Positions 14,045 to 22,852 of a stretch of 57,883 nucleotides of DNA are shown here, piece after piece. Both the position numbers and the translations under genes were made by a program. The DNA is from Anaerolineales bacterium HSG24. Lineage in GTDB: Bacteria; Chloroflexota; Anaerolineae; 4572-78; J111. The DNA lies in NCBI GenBank assembly GCA_030377895.1, contig JAUCGB010000013.1:1-57883 (forward strand), in the 5' to 3' direction. The notes beneath the pieces are model-generated. The model made no database searches. It saw only the letters and a program-made list of their open reading frames with translations, and was not told the DNA's origin. Each line of letters starts with the position of its first letter. Position 1 is the stretch's first letter.

Positions 14045-15610
14045 ATGACCAACCAGCATCCCTACCTTGTTCTGGCCCTCGTCTCCTTTGGGGTCTTTAT
14101 CGCCGCCGATGATTTGACGGTCATCTCGACTATGTTGCCGCAGATGATTTTCGATTTCGAGATTCCGCTTCCGGCCGGATTGGATGATGCCTCGTGGATT
14201 ATATCCGCCTATCTGATTACCCATGTCGTGGCCATGCCTCTGATGGGCCGCATCTCTGACCTGTATGGGCGGCGAGCGGTCTTTATCGGTTGCATGGCTT
14301 TATTTGCCGTCGGATCGCTCATAGTAGCTCAATCAATCACGCTTGGAACCATGATATTCTCGCTTATTGAGAACTATATTGATAAGAGTACTACGGTACA
14401 TGAAGTTACCCTCAACTTTTTGATATTTTCCCGTGTGATTCAGGCAATCGGTGGTGGCGGAGTTGTTCCCGTGGCGATGGCTGTGGTAGGCGACGTGTTC
14501 ACCGAAGAGCGACGGGCCTTCGCCTTGGGAATTCTGGGCGCGGTCGATACATTAGGCTGGATTATTGGCCCGCTATATGGCGCGTTTTGGGTCAACTATT
14601 TCACATGGCAATGGCAGTTTTACATCAACATTCCCATCAGCCTGCTGACAATTCTGGCCGGATGGATGTTGCTCAAACCAACCGACCAATCAGAACATGC
14701 CGAGTCAGGCGGTTTAGATTGGTTGGGTGCGATTCTGCTCAGTCTAGCCCTGACCTTGCTCAACATCGGTCTGGCAAAAAGTGGCGGGCAAGCGGCCACC
14801 GGAGTCAGTTTCGACTTCTCCACGCCGATACCGACATGGCAACAGGTTTTGCCTTATATTATGGGCGGTAGTTTGGCTTTGCTAATTTTCGTTATCGTCG
14901 AGCGTCAAGTCAGCAACCCCATCATCGAGATTCGTATGTTCGCCATCCCCAACTTTACCCTAGCCTGCCTCATCAACTTTGTGGTTGGTTTTGTACTGAT
15001 GATTGCCATGGTCGGTGTACCACTATTTGTCAATGGAGTGTTGGCTGTCGGCACGACGATGGAAGATTTCATCAAAACCGCCGCCATGAGCAGTGGTCAA
15101 ATTTTGTCGGCCTTGACCGGCGCGATGTCAGTTTTATCAATCGTTGGCGGCTGGCTCTGTGCGAGGACGGGCTATCGTCTGCCGACCATTGCGGGATTGT
15201 TCTTGATGGGAGTCGGCTTCTATCTGATGAATGGTTGGTCAACCGAAGCGACCTACATGGTGATGGGGTTCCATTTGATGATCGCGGGCATGGGATTCGG
15301 TTTGGTAATCGCCCCCGTCGGCACAGCAGTTATCAACGCGGTGCGGGCCGAGTTGCGCGGCGTGGCCTCTGGTCTGGTGGTGATTTTCCGGCTGATGGGC
15401 ATGAGCGTCGGCCTGTCGAGCCTAACCGCATGGGGCTTACATCGATTCGATGTGTTGAGTCAAGCCTACGAACTGACGGAACTGGGCCGCCATATCAGCG
15501 GAATTACGGCTCAAATCATGAACGAGATTTTTCTAGGCTCCGCGCTCTTATCGTTTGTTGCCATCATTTTTGCTGTTTGGTTACGAACAACGGAAAAAAT
15601 CAAACTTTAG
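14045..15610 (+). CDS. MFS multidrug exporter, DHA2 (14-TM EmrB/QacA) type
   Basis: 521 residues with about 14 hydrophobic segments and no signal peptide. The family A-motif is seen as GRISDLYGRR near residue 75. Other DHA2 features are AIGGGGVVPVAMAVVGDVF, GWIIGPLYGAFWVN, and late helices with GLVIAPVGTAVINAV and GVASGLVVIFRLMG. A proton-driven drug or metabolite exporter of the cytoplasmic membrane. A hydrophilic insertion (IENYIDKSTTVHEVTLN) lies between helices 3 and 4. No regulator or fusion-protein gene is adjacent, so the substrate cannot be inferred. The CAGGAG site at 14021 is 18 nt from the ATG, further than usual. Confidence 0.85.
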   Translation: MTNQHPYLVLALVSFGVFIAADDLTVISTMLPQMIFDFEIPLPAGLDDASWIISAYLITHVVAMPLMGRISDLYGRRAVFIGCMALFAVGSLIVAQSITLGTMIFSLIENYIDKSTTVHEVTLNFLIFSRVIQAIGGGGVVPVAMAVVGDVFTEERRAFALGILGAVDTLGWIIGPLYGAFWVNYFTWQWQFYINIPISLLTILAGWMLLKPTDQSEHAESGGLDWLGAILLSLALTLLNIGLAKSGGQAATGVSFDFSTPIPTWQQVLPYIMGGSLALLIFVIVERQVSNPIIEIRMFAIPNFTLACLINFVVGFVLMIAMVGVPLFVNGVLAVGTTMEDFIKTAAMSSGQILSALTGAMSVLSIVGGWLCARTGYRLPTIAGLFLMGVGFYLMNGWSTEATYMVMGFHLMIAGMGFGLVIAPVGTAVINAVRAELRGVASGLVVIFRLMGMSVGLSSLTAWGLHRFDVLSQAYELTELGRHISGITAQIMNEIFLGSALLSFVAIIFAVWLRTTEKIKL

Positions 15611-15762
15611 CCTCTTAACCTAAAATTGGTCAATTTCTTGAACTTAGAGTACAATCCTATGTTAAAGGATTTATAAAACATTAACTTGGAATGTATCAAT
15701 AAATTTCAAATTTTTCTTTTATATAATCATCACATATAACTAACTTTTAAGGAGATTTTTTA

Positions 15763-17451
15763 ATGGACGGTAAAAAAATTATGGGTGCGGTTGTCGCACT
15801 CCTCGTATTAGTTTGTATTGGACTGGTCTGTATTGGAGGTGTAGTCTATACGTATCAGGATGATTTGCAAGCCGTTATGGGTACAAAACAGTCTCAAAAA
15901 ACGGCCCAACTGTTGCCCGAAGATACTCAGCTTTACATGGCCTTTACCCCCAACGTTCAAGCCATCCCTGGCTATCAGAATTTAAAGACGCTTTATCTTG
16001 ATAATCCAGAGATTAGAGCCATTCTTGATAACGCCGAAGAAGAGATAAAGAGTGATTCAGAAGTCAACTTTAGAGAGGATATTTTGCCTTGGTTAGGGAC
16101 AGAGGTAGTCATTGCCATGCCTCGTTTTGCTGATGCGGTGGCTGAACAGAGTAATGATACGCCCGATCTCATCATCTCGATGCAGTCCCGCGACCTAGCG
16201 GCCTCAAATGCGTTTGTCAGTCAAGAGGTTAATAATCCGAAGAATGAACCGTTCACCAATGAGGAGTATCAAGGGGTCACGCTCCATGTCCAACCTCAAA
16301 CCACTGGCGATTATGATGAAATGATAATCGCCACCATTAACGATTTGGTGGTAATTAGCAGTAACAAAGATATGATCAAGGGCATAGTTGATAAATCAAA
16401 AGGAAGTGAGGCCAAATCGTTGGTCGATAATCCAAACTATGCCAAAATCGTCAGCGAAATGCCGACCAATGGCATCAGTACAATTTATGTTGAGGTCACA
16501 AGCATGATGGATATCATGCTTGATGAGGCTGCCGTTCCATTGCCGCCGGAGCAACTTCAAAATGTGAAAGCCTTCAAAGCGATTGCCGTAATGGGTTTAT
16601 TAGAGGCAGATGGTATTCAGTTCGATATGGTGGTTAATTTTGATGCTGATATGTTGAGTGAGGATATGAAAACCGCGCTAAAACAAGACCCATCACCGAA
16701 CGCTATCTTAGCAAATATTCCGGCTGATGCTTTATTCTCCATAAGTTCTTTTTCCTTAAAACGCATTTGGGAGCAAAGCAAAGTCAGTTTAGAAGAGAAT
16801 CCTGATTTTTCCGAAACAATGCAAGATTTTGAACAAGAGGTCGGGCTTAATATTGATGAGGATATCTTCTCGTGGATGACAGGTGAGTACGCCATTGTTG
16901 GCGTTGAAGCCGAACCTGCTGATGAGTTTTCTCCACCAGCAGGGGGATACATACTCATTGGGAGTAACGATGTTGGTGATGCTAAAACTAAAGTGCAAAA
17001 AATGATTGATGTGATGCTGGAGCAGACGGGCGGTCTTATTGAGTTTGAACCAGCCACCGTGCAAGGCATTGAACTCAACGAGGCCCTCGATTTTATGGGT
17101 GAGCCGACGGGTGGTTATTACGGATTTCATAACGACTACTTCGTATCCGCCTATCCTGAGGATGCGGTGAAAGCGTTGGGTAATGCCTCTCAAAATTCAT
17201 TGGCTGATGATGCGAACTTTAAGGCCATCCAAGCCCATCTGCCGTCAAGCAATACAGGGTATTTTTATGTTAATTTTGATAAATTACGCCCTCTCATAGA
17301 AGATAACATGTCACCAGCAGACAAAGCAGATTATGATGAACAGGCACGTCCATTCCTTGAGCCGGTGCATGCTATGGGCAGTGCCAACAGTACTGAAGGC
17401 ATGGACACTGGAGTTGCCAAAGGCTCGATATTCTTTTTGATTACTGAATAA
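15763..17451 (+). CDS. DUF3352 family membrane-anchored protein
   Basis: 562 residues. A single N-terminal membrane helix (residues ~7-30, GAVVALLVLVCIGLVCIGGVV) with a short cytoplasmic tail anchors a large extracytoplasmic domain. The TAQLLPEDTQLYMAFTPNV opening, AILDNAEEEI and alternating strand/helix modules with NPKNEPFTNEEYQGVTL match DUF3352, a family of unknown function found in Chloroflexi and cyanobacteria. AAGGAG lies 13 nt before the ATG, and a TATAAT box is at 15722-15727 in a strongly AT-rich 150-bp leader, so it probably has its own promoter. No biochemical role is known. Confidence 0.75.
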   Translation: MDGKKIMGAVVALLVLVCIGLVCIGGVVYTYQDDLQAVMGTKQSQKTAQLLPEDTQLYMAFTPNVQAIPGYQNLKTLYLDNPEIRAILDNAEEEIKSDSEVNFREDILPWLGTEVVIAMPRFADAVAEQSNDTPDLIISMQSRDLAASNAFVSQEVNNPKNEPFTNEEYQGVTLHVQPQTTGDYDEMIIATINDLVVISSNKDMIKGIVDKSKGSEAKSLVDNPNYAKIVSEMPTNGISTIYVEVTSMMDIMLDEAAVPLPPEQLQNVKAFKAIAVMGLLEADGIQFDMVVNFDADMLSEDMKTALKQDPSPNAILANIPADALFSISSFSLKRIWEQSKVSLEENPDFSETMQDFEQEVGLNIDEDIFSWMTGEYAIVGVEAEPADEFSPPAGGYILIGSNDVGDAKTKVQKMIDVMLEQTGGLIEFEPATVQGIELNEALDFMGEPTGGYYGFHNDYFVSAYPEDAVKALGNASQNSLADDANFKAIQAHLPSSNTGYFYVNFDKLRPLIEDNMSPADKADYDEQARPFLEPVHAMGSANSTEGMDTGVAKGSIFFLITE

Positions 17452-17492
17452 AATACGAAGTGTAAAGCCTTGTTAAAAATAGTAACACCATA

Positions 17493-17640
17493 AGTCGTTT
17501 GTAGTAGGCGATTCATCGCCCTCAAAGGCACTAAACTACTACGAACATCTATAGTAACACAGAGGACACGGAGGAGCACGGAGTTTCACAGAGAAACGCT
17601 TTTTATTTGTGAACTCTGTGTTCTTTTATGTTAATTAGTT
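17493..17640. repeat. TAGTAGGCGATTCATCGCC hairpin and ACACAGAGG-type repeat
   Basis: Two abutting repeats fill the spacer. About 17493-17547 is an imperfect hairpin (GTTTGTAGTAG / CTACTACGAAC) containing GGCGATTCATCGCC. 17561-17620 holds ACACAGAGGACACGG...GAACTCTGTGTTC, then TTAATTAGTTCAAGCT, the interior module also seen in the TACCCGACA elements at 37373 and 40596. No gene is evident in 17452-17720. Confidence 0.65.
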
Positions 17641-17720
17641 CAAGCTGTACTAGTTTCGCGTCGGAAAACCTGTCAACTCTGGGGCAATACGAAACACGTC
17701 CATTAGGAGATGTAAATAGT

Positions 17721-19211
17721 ATGTTGAGAGCAATAGCTAGAAAAACGAAACGAACCTTAATCAAAACAACCAACGAGTTACGAGATTCGGCCATTGTTGG
17801 CCGGGAACATGTGGAGAATAAGCTGACCTTAGCCCCACATCATCGCAAAACTTCGGACATCGTTTGGCTCGATTTGGGTGATTTGGGCGATCTGGTCAAT
17901 CCCGATGGGCCGCATGAGCAGTGGCAGGATCATGGTTTGGGACTATTACGGACGATTCTATATCAGAATGATATAAAAACCGATATCTTATCGACCCGCG
18001 CCGTCACTACGTGGGACAAACTGCGCCGTCAGATGGCTGGTTATCAAACCCTGATTATGAATATTCGTAGCTACACTTTCCCCGTAGCACGGCGAGCGGC
18101 CCAAATTTTCAAAGAAGTCAACCCTAACGGTATTATTTTGGCAGGCGGTATGCATGCCACCGTCGCGGTTGACGAAATGTTAGCCGTACCACAATTTGAC
18201 CGAGTCTGCCAAGGACCCGGCGAAGGGGTCATCGTTGACCTAGTGAAAGACCCGCTCTCATTTGAGCGTAGTTTTATCGGCATCGGAGCCAAATCCATGT
18301 CCGATTGGCCGACTATTGATCGCACATTATGGCCGAAACCCCATCGTCGCTTGCAAGAAAACTTTAACTGGCCCATGGAACCGGAATGTGGCTGGGGGCC
18401 ACCACCCGTCGCCACTATTTTGACAAGCCGCGTTTGCCCTTGGCAATGTGTTTTTTGTAACGAAAACTCATATATTCCTAGCATGGGACGTAAACCTGTT
18501 GACATGGTGATTGATGAGTTGAACGAACTAGATGAAAAATATGGGGTTGGCTCGTTTGTCATTCACGACTCGATGTTCTTTCAGCATCCGCACTGGCTCA
18601 AAGAGTGGATTGAAAAGTATCCCAAACGAGCCAATAAAGTGTGGCCTTACTGGGCCGCGGGGCGCTCTGACACGATTCGACAATGGCCCGATTTATTTGA
18701 AGCCCTTGTGCGTGAGACCAACTGGTCGATTATCTCGATTGGGTTTGAATCGGGCAGTGACCGAATTCTGCGCCTACTCAACAAAGAGTGTACCGAAGAA
18801 GATAACCGATTTTCCATCGACCTAATCAACAAAATTGGGACTGATTTTGAACGAGAGGGTAAAAAACCGCCCATGTTCTGGGCCAATATTATGATGGGCA
18901 TTCCCGGCGAAACCCATGAGGATGCCTTCAAGACGATTCGCATGCTCAAAACCATGAAGTACGTCTTCCCCTCCATCTCATACTATGCCCCTTATCCCGG
19001 ATCCGCCTTGGGGTATCAACTGATTGCCGAAGGGAAGAGCCTGATGTCTAAAGGAAACTATCACCGTTTCCCCGGCGATGAAAAAGTGAAGGGCATCGAC
19101 TATCAGTTTTATCGCGAACTGTTGGCTGGTAAGTATGATCAGCAAGTTAATAATGATGTGGGACAAAATTATACGAATGTTTCGTATGAAGAAGCGCTGG
19201 TTAAAGCCTGA
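17721..19211 (+). CDS. B12-binding-domain radical SAM protein
   Basis: 496 residues from the ATG at 17721, preceded by AGGAG at 17705-17709. The open frame extends upstream to 17628 but that part is repeat DNA. The N-terminal half resembles a cobalamin-binding Rossmann domain (IILAGGMHATVAVDEM). The radical SAM motif is Cys239, Cys243 and Cys246 (SRVCPWQCVFC), followed by SIGFESGSDRIL and IMMGIPGETHEDAF. The SAM core is thus complete. It is more distant from the 1128 and 25075 proteins than those are from each other. The substrate is unknown; related proteins act in lipid or secondary-metabolite methylation. Confidence 0.85.
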   Translation: MLRAIARKTKRTLIKTTNELRDSAIVGREHVENKLTLAPHHRKTSDIVWLDLGDLGDLVNPDGPHEQWQDHGLGLLRTILYQNDIKTDILSTRAVTTWDKLRRQMAGYQTLIMNIRSYTFPVARRAAQIFKEVNPNGIILAGGMHATVAVDEMLAVPQFDRVCQGPGEGVIVDLVKDPLSFERSFIGIGAKSMSDWPTIDRTLWPKPHRRLQENFNWPMEPECGWGPPPVATILTSRVCPWQCVFCNENSYIPSMGRKPVDMVIDELNELDEKYGVGSFVIHDSMFFQHPHWLKEWIEKYPKRANKVWPYWAAGRSDTIRQWPDLFEALVRETNWSIISIGFESGSDRILRLLNKECTEEDNRFSIDLINKIGTDFEREGKKPPMFWANIMMGIPGETHEDAFKTIRMLKTMKYVFPSISYYAPYPGSALGYQLIAEGKSLMSKGNYHRFPGDEKVKGIDYQFYRELLAGKYDQQVNNDVGQNYTNVSYEEALVKA

Positions 19212-19278
19212 GAGGTGTTGGTCGGACAAGCACCTAGCACCTTCAGCAGATGTTGCATAAATTTAAGGAGGCTAGCAA

Positions 19279-19707
19279 ATGAAAACAACCCTAACCCATG
19301 AAGAACAAATTACTTCCCAAGTTCAAACAAAAACAGAAATTATTCTAAATTATCGTATTTTAGAAACTAATTTAGGTCCGCTCATCAGTCATAGCCGTTC
19401 ATCCGTTTATGATGTATTGCAGGCAAAAAATAAGGGGCATGATCTGTTTCGGATTTGTGTAACATACAACCTTAATCCGGTTCAGGTTCAGATTGCTTTG
19501 GATTATATCGAACAACATCAACAACGATTACAAGTCGAGTTGAAAGAGATATTACGACAAAAGGCCGAGCAGGAACGTTATCACAAAACTATTCAGGCTG
19601 AAGTGGAACAAAAAATAGCCCAACTCCCGATGACTCCTGAACGGACGGTTTTTTATCAACACCTTAGAAAAGATCGTTTAACCCAAAAAACTCAGACACT
19701 TCAATGA
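19279..19707 (+). CDS. DUF433-like antitoxin (putative)
   Basis: 142 residues. The segment PLISHSRSSVYDVLQAKNKGHDLFRICVTYNLNPVQVQIALDYIEQH has the DUF433 pattern of a winged/MerR-like helix-turn-helix, followed by a long charged helix. AAGGAGG precedes the ATG by 8 nt. It overlaps the next gene by 4 bp. DUF433 proteins are commonly paired with DUF5615 PIN-like toxins, which fits the neighbour. Antitoxin function is inferred from this pairing. Confidence 0.78.
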   Translation: MKTTLTHEEQITSQVQTKTEIILNYRILETNLGPLISHSRSSVYDVLQAKNKGHDLFRICVTYNLNPVQVQIALDYIEQHQQRLQVELKEILRQKAEQERYHKTIQAEVEQKIAQLPMTPERTVFYQHLRKDRLTQKTQTLQ

Positions 19708-20105
19708 AACAGGTTATTTTGAGCGATGAAAACTGCACAGGGCATGCCAAAGCGATATTTCATACCTTGCAATATCTTGACTTTGTAGAACTGTTGGGAT
19801 TGACCTTAAAAACCTTTGCTGATATCGATTTAGACTATGGTGCTGATGATGAAACGGTGTGGCGTTTTTGTCAGGAACGAGAATATCTATTGTTAACGGG
19901 TAACAGAACCACGAAAGATGGGGCAATGTCCCTTGAATTGGTTATACGCCGTTTGATAACCCCAAATAATTTACCGATATTGACCATCGGCAATATGGAT
20001 CGGGTTTTAGTTGATCGAGATTATCGCCAAAGATGTGCCGAAAAGTTAGCCGAAATTGTATTTGATATTGACCTGTATCGAGGGGTTAGCCGAATATATT
20101 TGTAA
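19704..20105 (+). CDS. DUF5615/Mut7-C-like PIN-fold toxin (putative)
   Basis: 133 residues. Conserved acids of the PIN-like fold appear in VILSDENCTGHAK (Asp8, Glu9), in GADDETVWRFCQERE and in the LLLTGNRTTKDGA segment, where family members usually carry TxDxD; here Asn-Arg replaces part of it, so activity is uncertain. Probable RNase toxin of the pair with 19279-19707, with which it overlaps by 4 bp (ATGA). MITE copy B is inserted 24 bp after its stop. Confidence 0.72.
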   Translation: MKQVILSDENCTGHAKAIFHTLQYLDFVELLGLTLKTFADIDLDYGADDETVWRFCQEREYLLLTGNRTTKDGAMSLELVIRRLITPNNLPILTIGNMDRVLVDRDYRQRCAEKLAEIVFDIDLYRGVSRIYL

Positions 20106-20129
20106 AAAATTATTCCCCCTTAAAAAAGG

Positions 20130-20306
20130 CTGATGCTAACTTTTTCTTTGGTTTAGCCGGAATCAATACTACAACGGATAGTTAACTGCGGAACGGATAG
20201 TTTTCATCGTATATAATTACTGGGTAGTCCTGCACCACTACCATATATTCGTTGAGTTTTGAAGTATCCGCTGTAGTGTTCCCGCCAAAGATTCCGTTAG
20301 CGTCAG
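20130..20306 (-). mobile_element. MITE-like element, copy B (177 bp, 8-bp TSD)
   Basis: Reverse orientation relative to copy A. It runs from CTGATGCTAAC to ...TTAGCGTCAG and is flanked on both sides by AAAAAAGG, a perfect 8-bp duplication. The centre differs from the other copies by GGGTAGTCCTGCACCACTACC. The right-hand duplication is followed by AG, forming the AAGGAG ribosome site of the small ORF at 20323. Confidence 0.9.
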
Positions 20307-20322
20307 AAAAAAGGAGTTTATT

Positions 20323-20601
20323 ATGCAGACGCTCCCACCCGACCACTTCTCTTTATATGTTAGTGGGCGACCTCGTTTGCGCTGTGATTTTACTACTTTT
20401 CAATGGGGGCATAATTGCTCTCAAGTTAATGAAATGAGCTATTTTATTTTGCCGTTAATTATACAAAATTTGAGCAGAAATCGCTATTCTTCATTACATT
20501 CTTTGCTGTCGTCGATAATAGTTTGCTTAATAAACGCCGTAATACCTCAAGCAATACAGGCGAACGATTACCACGCAGGAGGTCTGCTTTACGATGGTTG
20601 A
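20323..20601 (+). pseudogene. Possible truncated gene downstream of MITE copy B
   Basis: 92 codons beginning 11 nt after a good AAGGAG site, reading MQTLPPDHFSLYVSGRPRLRC at the start (shown in part). I recognise no family. The following 180 bp (20602-20782) contain several stops and the word GCGAATGGCGAATAG, and look like decayed coding sequence. A 5' gene fragment or a small real gene are both possible; the strong ribosome site argues for former translation. Confidence 0.3.
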
Positions 20602-20782
20602 TGATCGACGGGTTTATTTGCCGTTGATATTGCGGTAGTTACGGGTATAATAATAGCATTGTTCGGGAATAAAAGAGTGCGAATGGCGAATAGCCTCCGT
20701 TTCATTCACCGAATCCGCGTTCTAAATCAAAAGGGGCAAAATATATATTTGCTTAACAAAACGTAAAAAAGGAGTAATTACT

Positions 20783-21727
20783 ATGAGATTTGTTAATCCC
20801 AAAAATGATGTTGCATTTAGAAAGATATTTGGTAGTCAAAACAAAACCAACATCCTCATTAGTTTTCTTAATGCGGTGTTGGGTCTGAAAGACGAAAAAG
20901 CGATCCAATCGGTTCGGATTCTCAATCCCTACCAGACTCCCAAACTTGAGAAGCTGAAAACCACCATTCTGGATGTGCGAGCCACCGATGAGCGAGGTGT
21001 CACATTCATCGTGGAGATGCAGATATCTTACACCGGTGGTGCCCGCAAACGGTTTACTTATTATCTAGCCAAAGCCTACTCATCCCAAATAAAACGAGGA
21101 GAAGATTATCCCAAGTTGAACCAAGTCTTCTTTATTGGGGTATTGGACTTCGTTTTCTTTAGGAGAAAGAAAGGTGCCGCCAGACCGTATCTCAGTCGTC
21201 ATCAAATCTTAGATACAGAAACGCATCGACAAGAGTTCAAGGATTTGGAGTTGAACTTTATTGAGTTACCAAACTTTGACAAAAAAGAGCATGAGGTCAC
21301 GACACTGTTGGAGAAATGGGTATATTTCATCAAACATGCGGACGATTTAGAGGTAATACCGGAGCATGCTGATGACCCCAGCTTGCAGGATGCCTACAAG
21401 ACAGCAGATCAGCTTGGTTGGAGCCAGGATGATTTGGAGGCTTATGAGTATCGAGGGATGCGGATACAGGATGAGCGGGGAGCCATTACGCATGCTCGGG
21501 AGGAGGGCCGCAAGGAAGGTCACAAAAAAGGTCATAAAGAAGGTCACAAGGAAGGTCACGAGGAAGGTCATAAAGAAGGTCACAAAAAAGGTCACGAGAA
21601 GGGTGAAAAGCATAAAGCTATTAAAATGGCTTGCAAAATGAAGACCAAAGGATACAATGCCGCAGAAATTGCCGACTTAACCGATCTTACTGTTGAAGAA
21701 ATTGAGGCTATCGAATTAAGTGAATGA
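20783..21727 (+). CDS. Rpn family recombination-promoting nuclease/putative transposase, copy 1
   Basis: 314 residues. It has the PD-(D/E)XK transposase-family opening FVNPKNDVAFRKIFG, with candidate catalytic residues Asp64 (LDVRATDE) and Glu78-Met-Gln80 (FIVEMQ). Rpn proteins are DNases that promote RecA-independent recombination. A charged tail contains seven Gly-His-x-x units (12-bp repeats at about 21515-21600), then a helical end (GYNAAEIADLTDLTVEEIEAIE). AAGGAG lies 9 nt before the ATG. It is nearly identical to the next two genes except in the tail and a few substitutions (YTGGARKRFTYY). Confidence 0.9.
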   Translation: MRFVNPKNDVAFRKIFGSQNKTNILISFLNAVLGLKDEKAIQSVRILNPYQTPKLEKLKTTILDVRATDERGVTFIVEMQISYTGGARKRFTYYLAKAYSSQIKRGEDYPKLNQVFFIGVLDFVFFRRKKGAARPYLSRHQILDTETHRQEFKDLELNFIELPNFDKKEHEVTTLLEKWVYFIKHADDLEVIPEHADDPSLQDAYKTADQLGWSQDDLEAYEYRGMRIQDERGAITHAREEGRKEGHKKGHKEGHKEGHEEGHKEGHKKGHEKGEKHKAIKMACKMKTKGYNAAEIADLTDLTVEEIEAIELSE

Positions 21728-21819
21728 GCAAATATGCGAATATGCGAATGAACATAGCCTTTTGTCGGGTAGCAAGGCATTAATACCGTTTAACAAAATG
21801 TTAAAAAGGAGTAATTACC

Positions 21820-22719
21820 ATGAGATTTGTTAATCCCAAAAATGATGTTGCATTTAGAAAGATATTTGGTAGTCAAAACAAAACCAATATCCTCATTAGT
21901 TTTCTTAATGCAGTGTTGGGTCTGAAGGACGAAAAAGCGATCCAATCGGTTCGGATTCTCAATCCCTACCAGACTCCCAAACTTGAGAAGCTGAAAACCA
22001 CCATTCTGGATGTGCGAGCCACCGATGAGCGAGGTATCACCTTCATCGTGGAGATGCAGATATCTTACACCAGTGGTGTCCGCAAACGGTTTGCTTATTA
22101 TCTAGCCAAAGCCTACTCATCCCAAATAAAACGAGGAGAGGATTATCCCAAGTTGAACCAAGTCTTCTTTATTGGAGTGTTGGACTTCGTTTTATTTGGG
22201 AGAAAAAAAGGTGCCGCCAGACCTTATCTGAGCCGTCATCAAATCTTAGATACAGAAACGCATCGTCAAGAGTTCAAGGATTTAGAGTTGAACTTTATTG
22301 AGTTACCAAACTTTGACAAAAAAGAGCATGAAGTCACGACATTGTTGGAGAAATGGGTATATTTCATCAAACATGCGGATGATTTGGATGTAATACCGGA
22401 GCATGCTGATGACCCCAGCTTGCAGGATGCCTACAAGACAGCAGATCAGCTTGGTTGGAGCCAAGATGATTTGGAGGCTTATGAGTATCGAGGGATGCGG
22501 ATACAGGATGAGCGGGGAGCCATTACGCATGCTCGGGAGGAGGGTCGCAAGGAAAGTCACAAAGAAGGTCACAAAGAAGGTCACGAGAAGGGTGAAAAAC
22601 ATAAAGCTATTAAAATGGCTTGCAAAATGAAGGCCAAAGGATACGATGCCGCAGAAATTGCCGACTTAACCGATCTTACTGTTGAAGAAATTGAGGCTAT
22701 CGAATTAAGTGTATCCTGA
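21820..22719 (+). CDS. Rpn family nuclease/putative transposase, copy 2
   Basis: 299 residues, same core and same AAGGAGTAATTACC leader as copy 1. The tail has only three His-x-x units (one Ser-His, two Gly-His), so it is the shortest. Its last codons (SVS instead of SE) and its downstream DNA differ from those of copies 1 and 3, which share GAGCAAATATGCGAATGAAC after the stop. This marks the duplication boundary. Asp64 and Glu78-Met-Gln80 are conserved. Confidence 0.9.
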   Translation: MRFVNPKNDVAFRKIFGSQNKTNILISFLNAVLGLKDEKAIQSVRILNPYQTPKLEKLKTTILDVRATDERGITFIVEMQISYTSGVRKRFAYYLAKAYSSQIKRGEDYPKLNQVFFIGVLDFVLFGRKKGAARPYLSRHQILDTETHRQEFKDLELNFIELPNFDKKEHEVTTLLEKWVYFIKHADDLDVIPEHADDPSLQDAYKTADQLGWSQDDLEAYEYRGMRIQDERGAITHAREEGRKESHKEGHKEGHEKGEKHKAIKMACKMKAKGYDAAEIADLTDLTVEEIEAIELSVS

Positions 22720-22852
22720 CCCACCGTGGACTCTAGACGAAATGTTGAACGCTTCACCGTCACCGAGATAATCGTGTAAAATACCGGAATTATTAACCGG
22801 CTCAGTCAAGATAGAAGAACGCGAAATTTGATTTTAAAAAGGAGTAATTACC

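Noticed and set aside
21515..21600. Regular 12-bp repeats that could suggest a CRISPR-like array
   Set aside because: They are contiguous, have no spacers, and code for the Gly-His-Lys-Glu tail in frame in all three Rpn genes.
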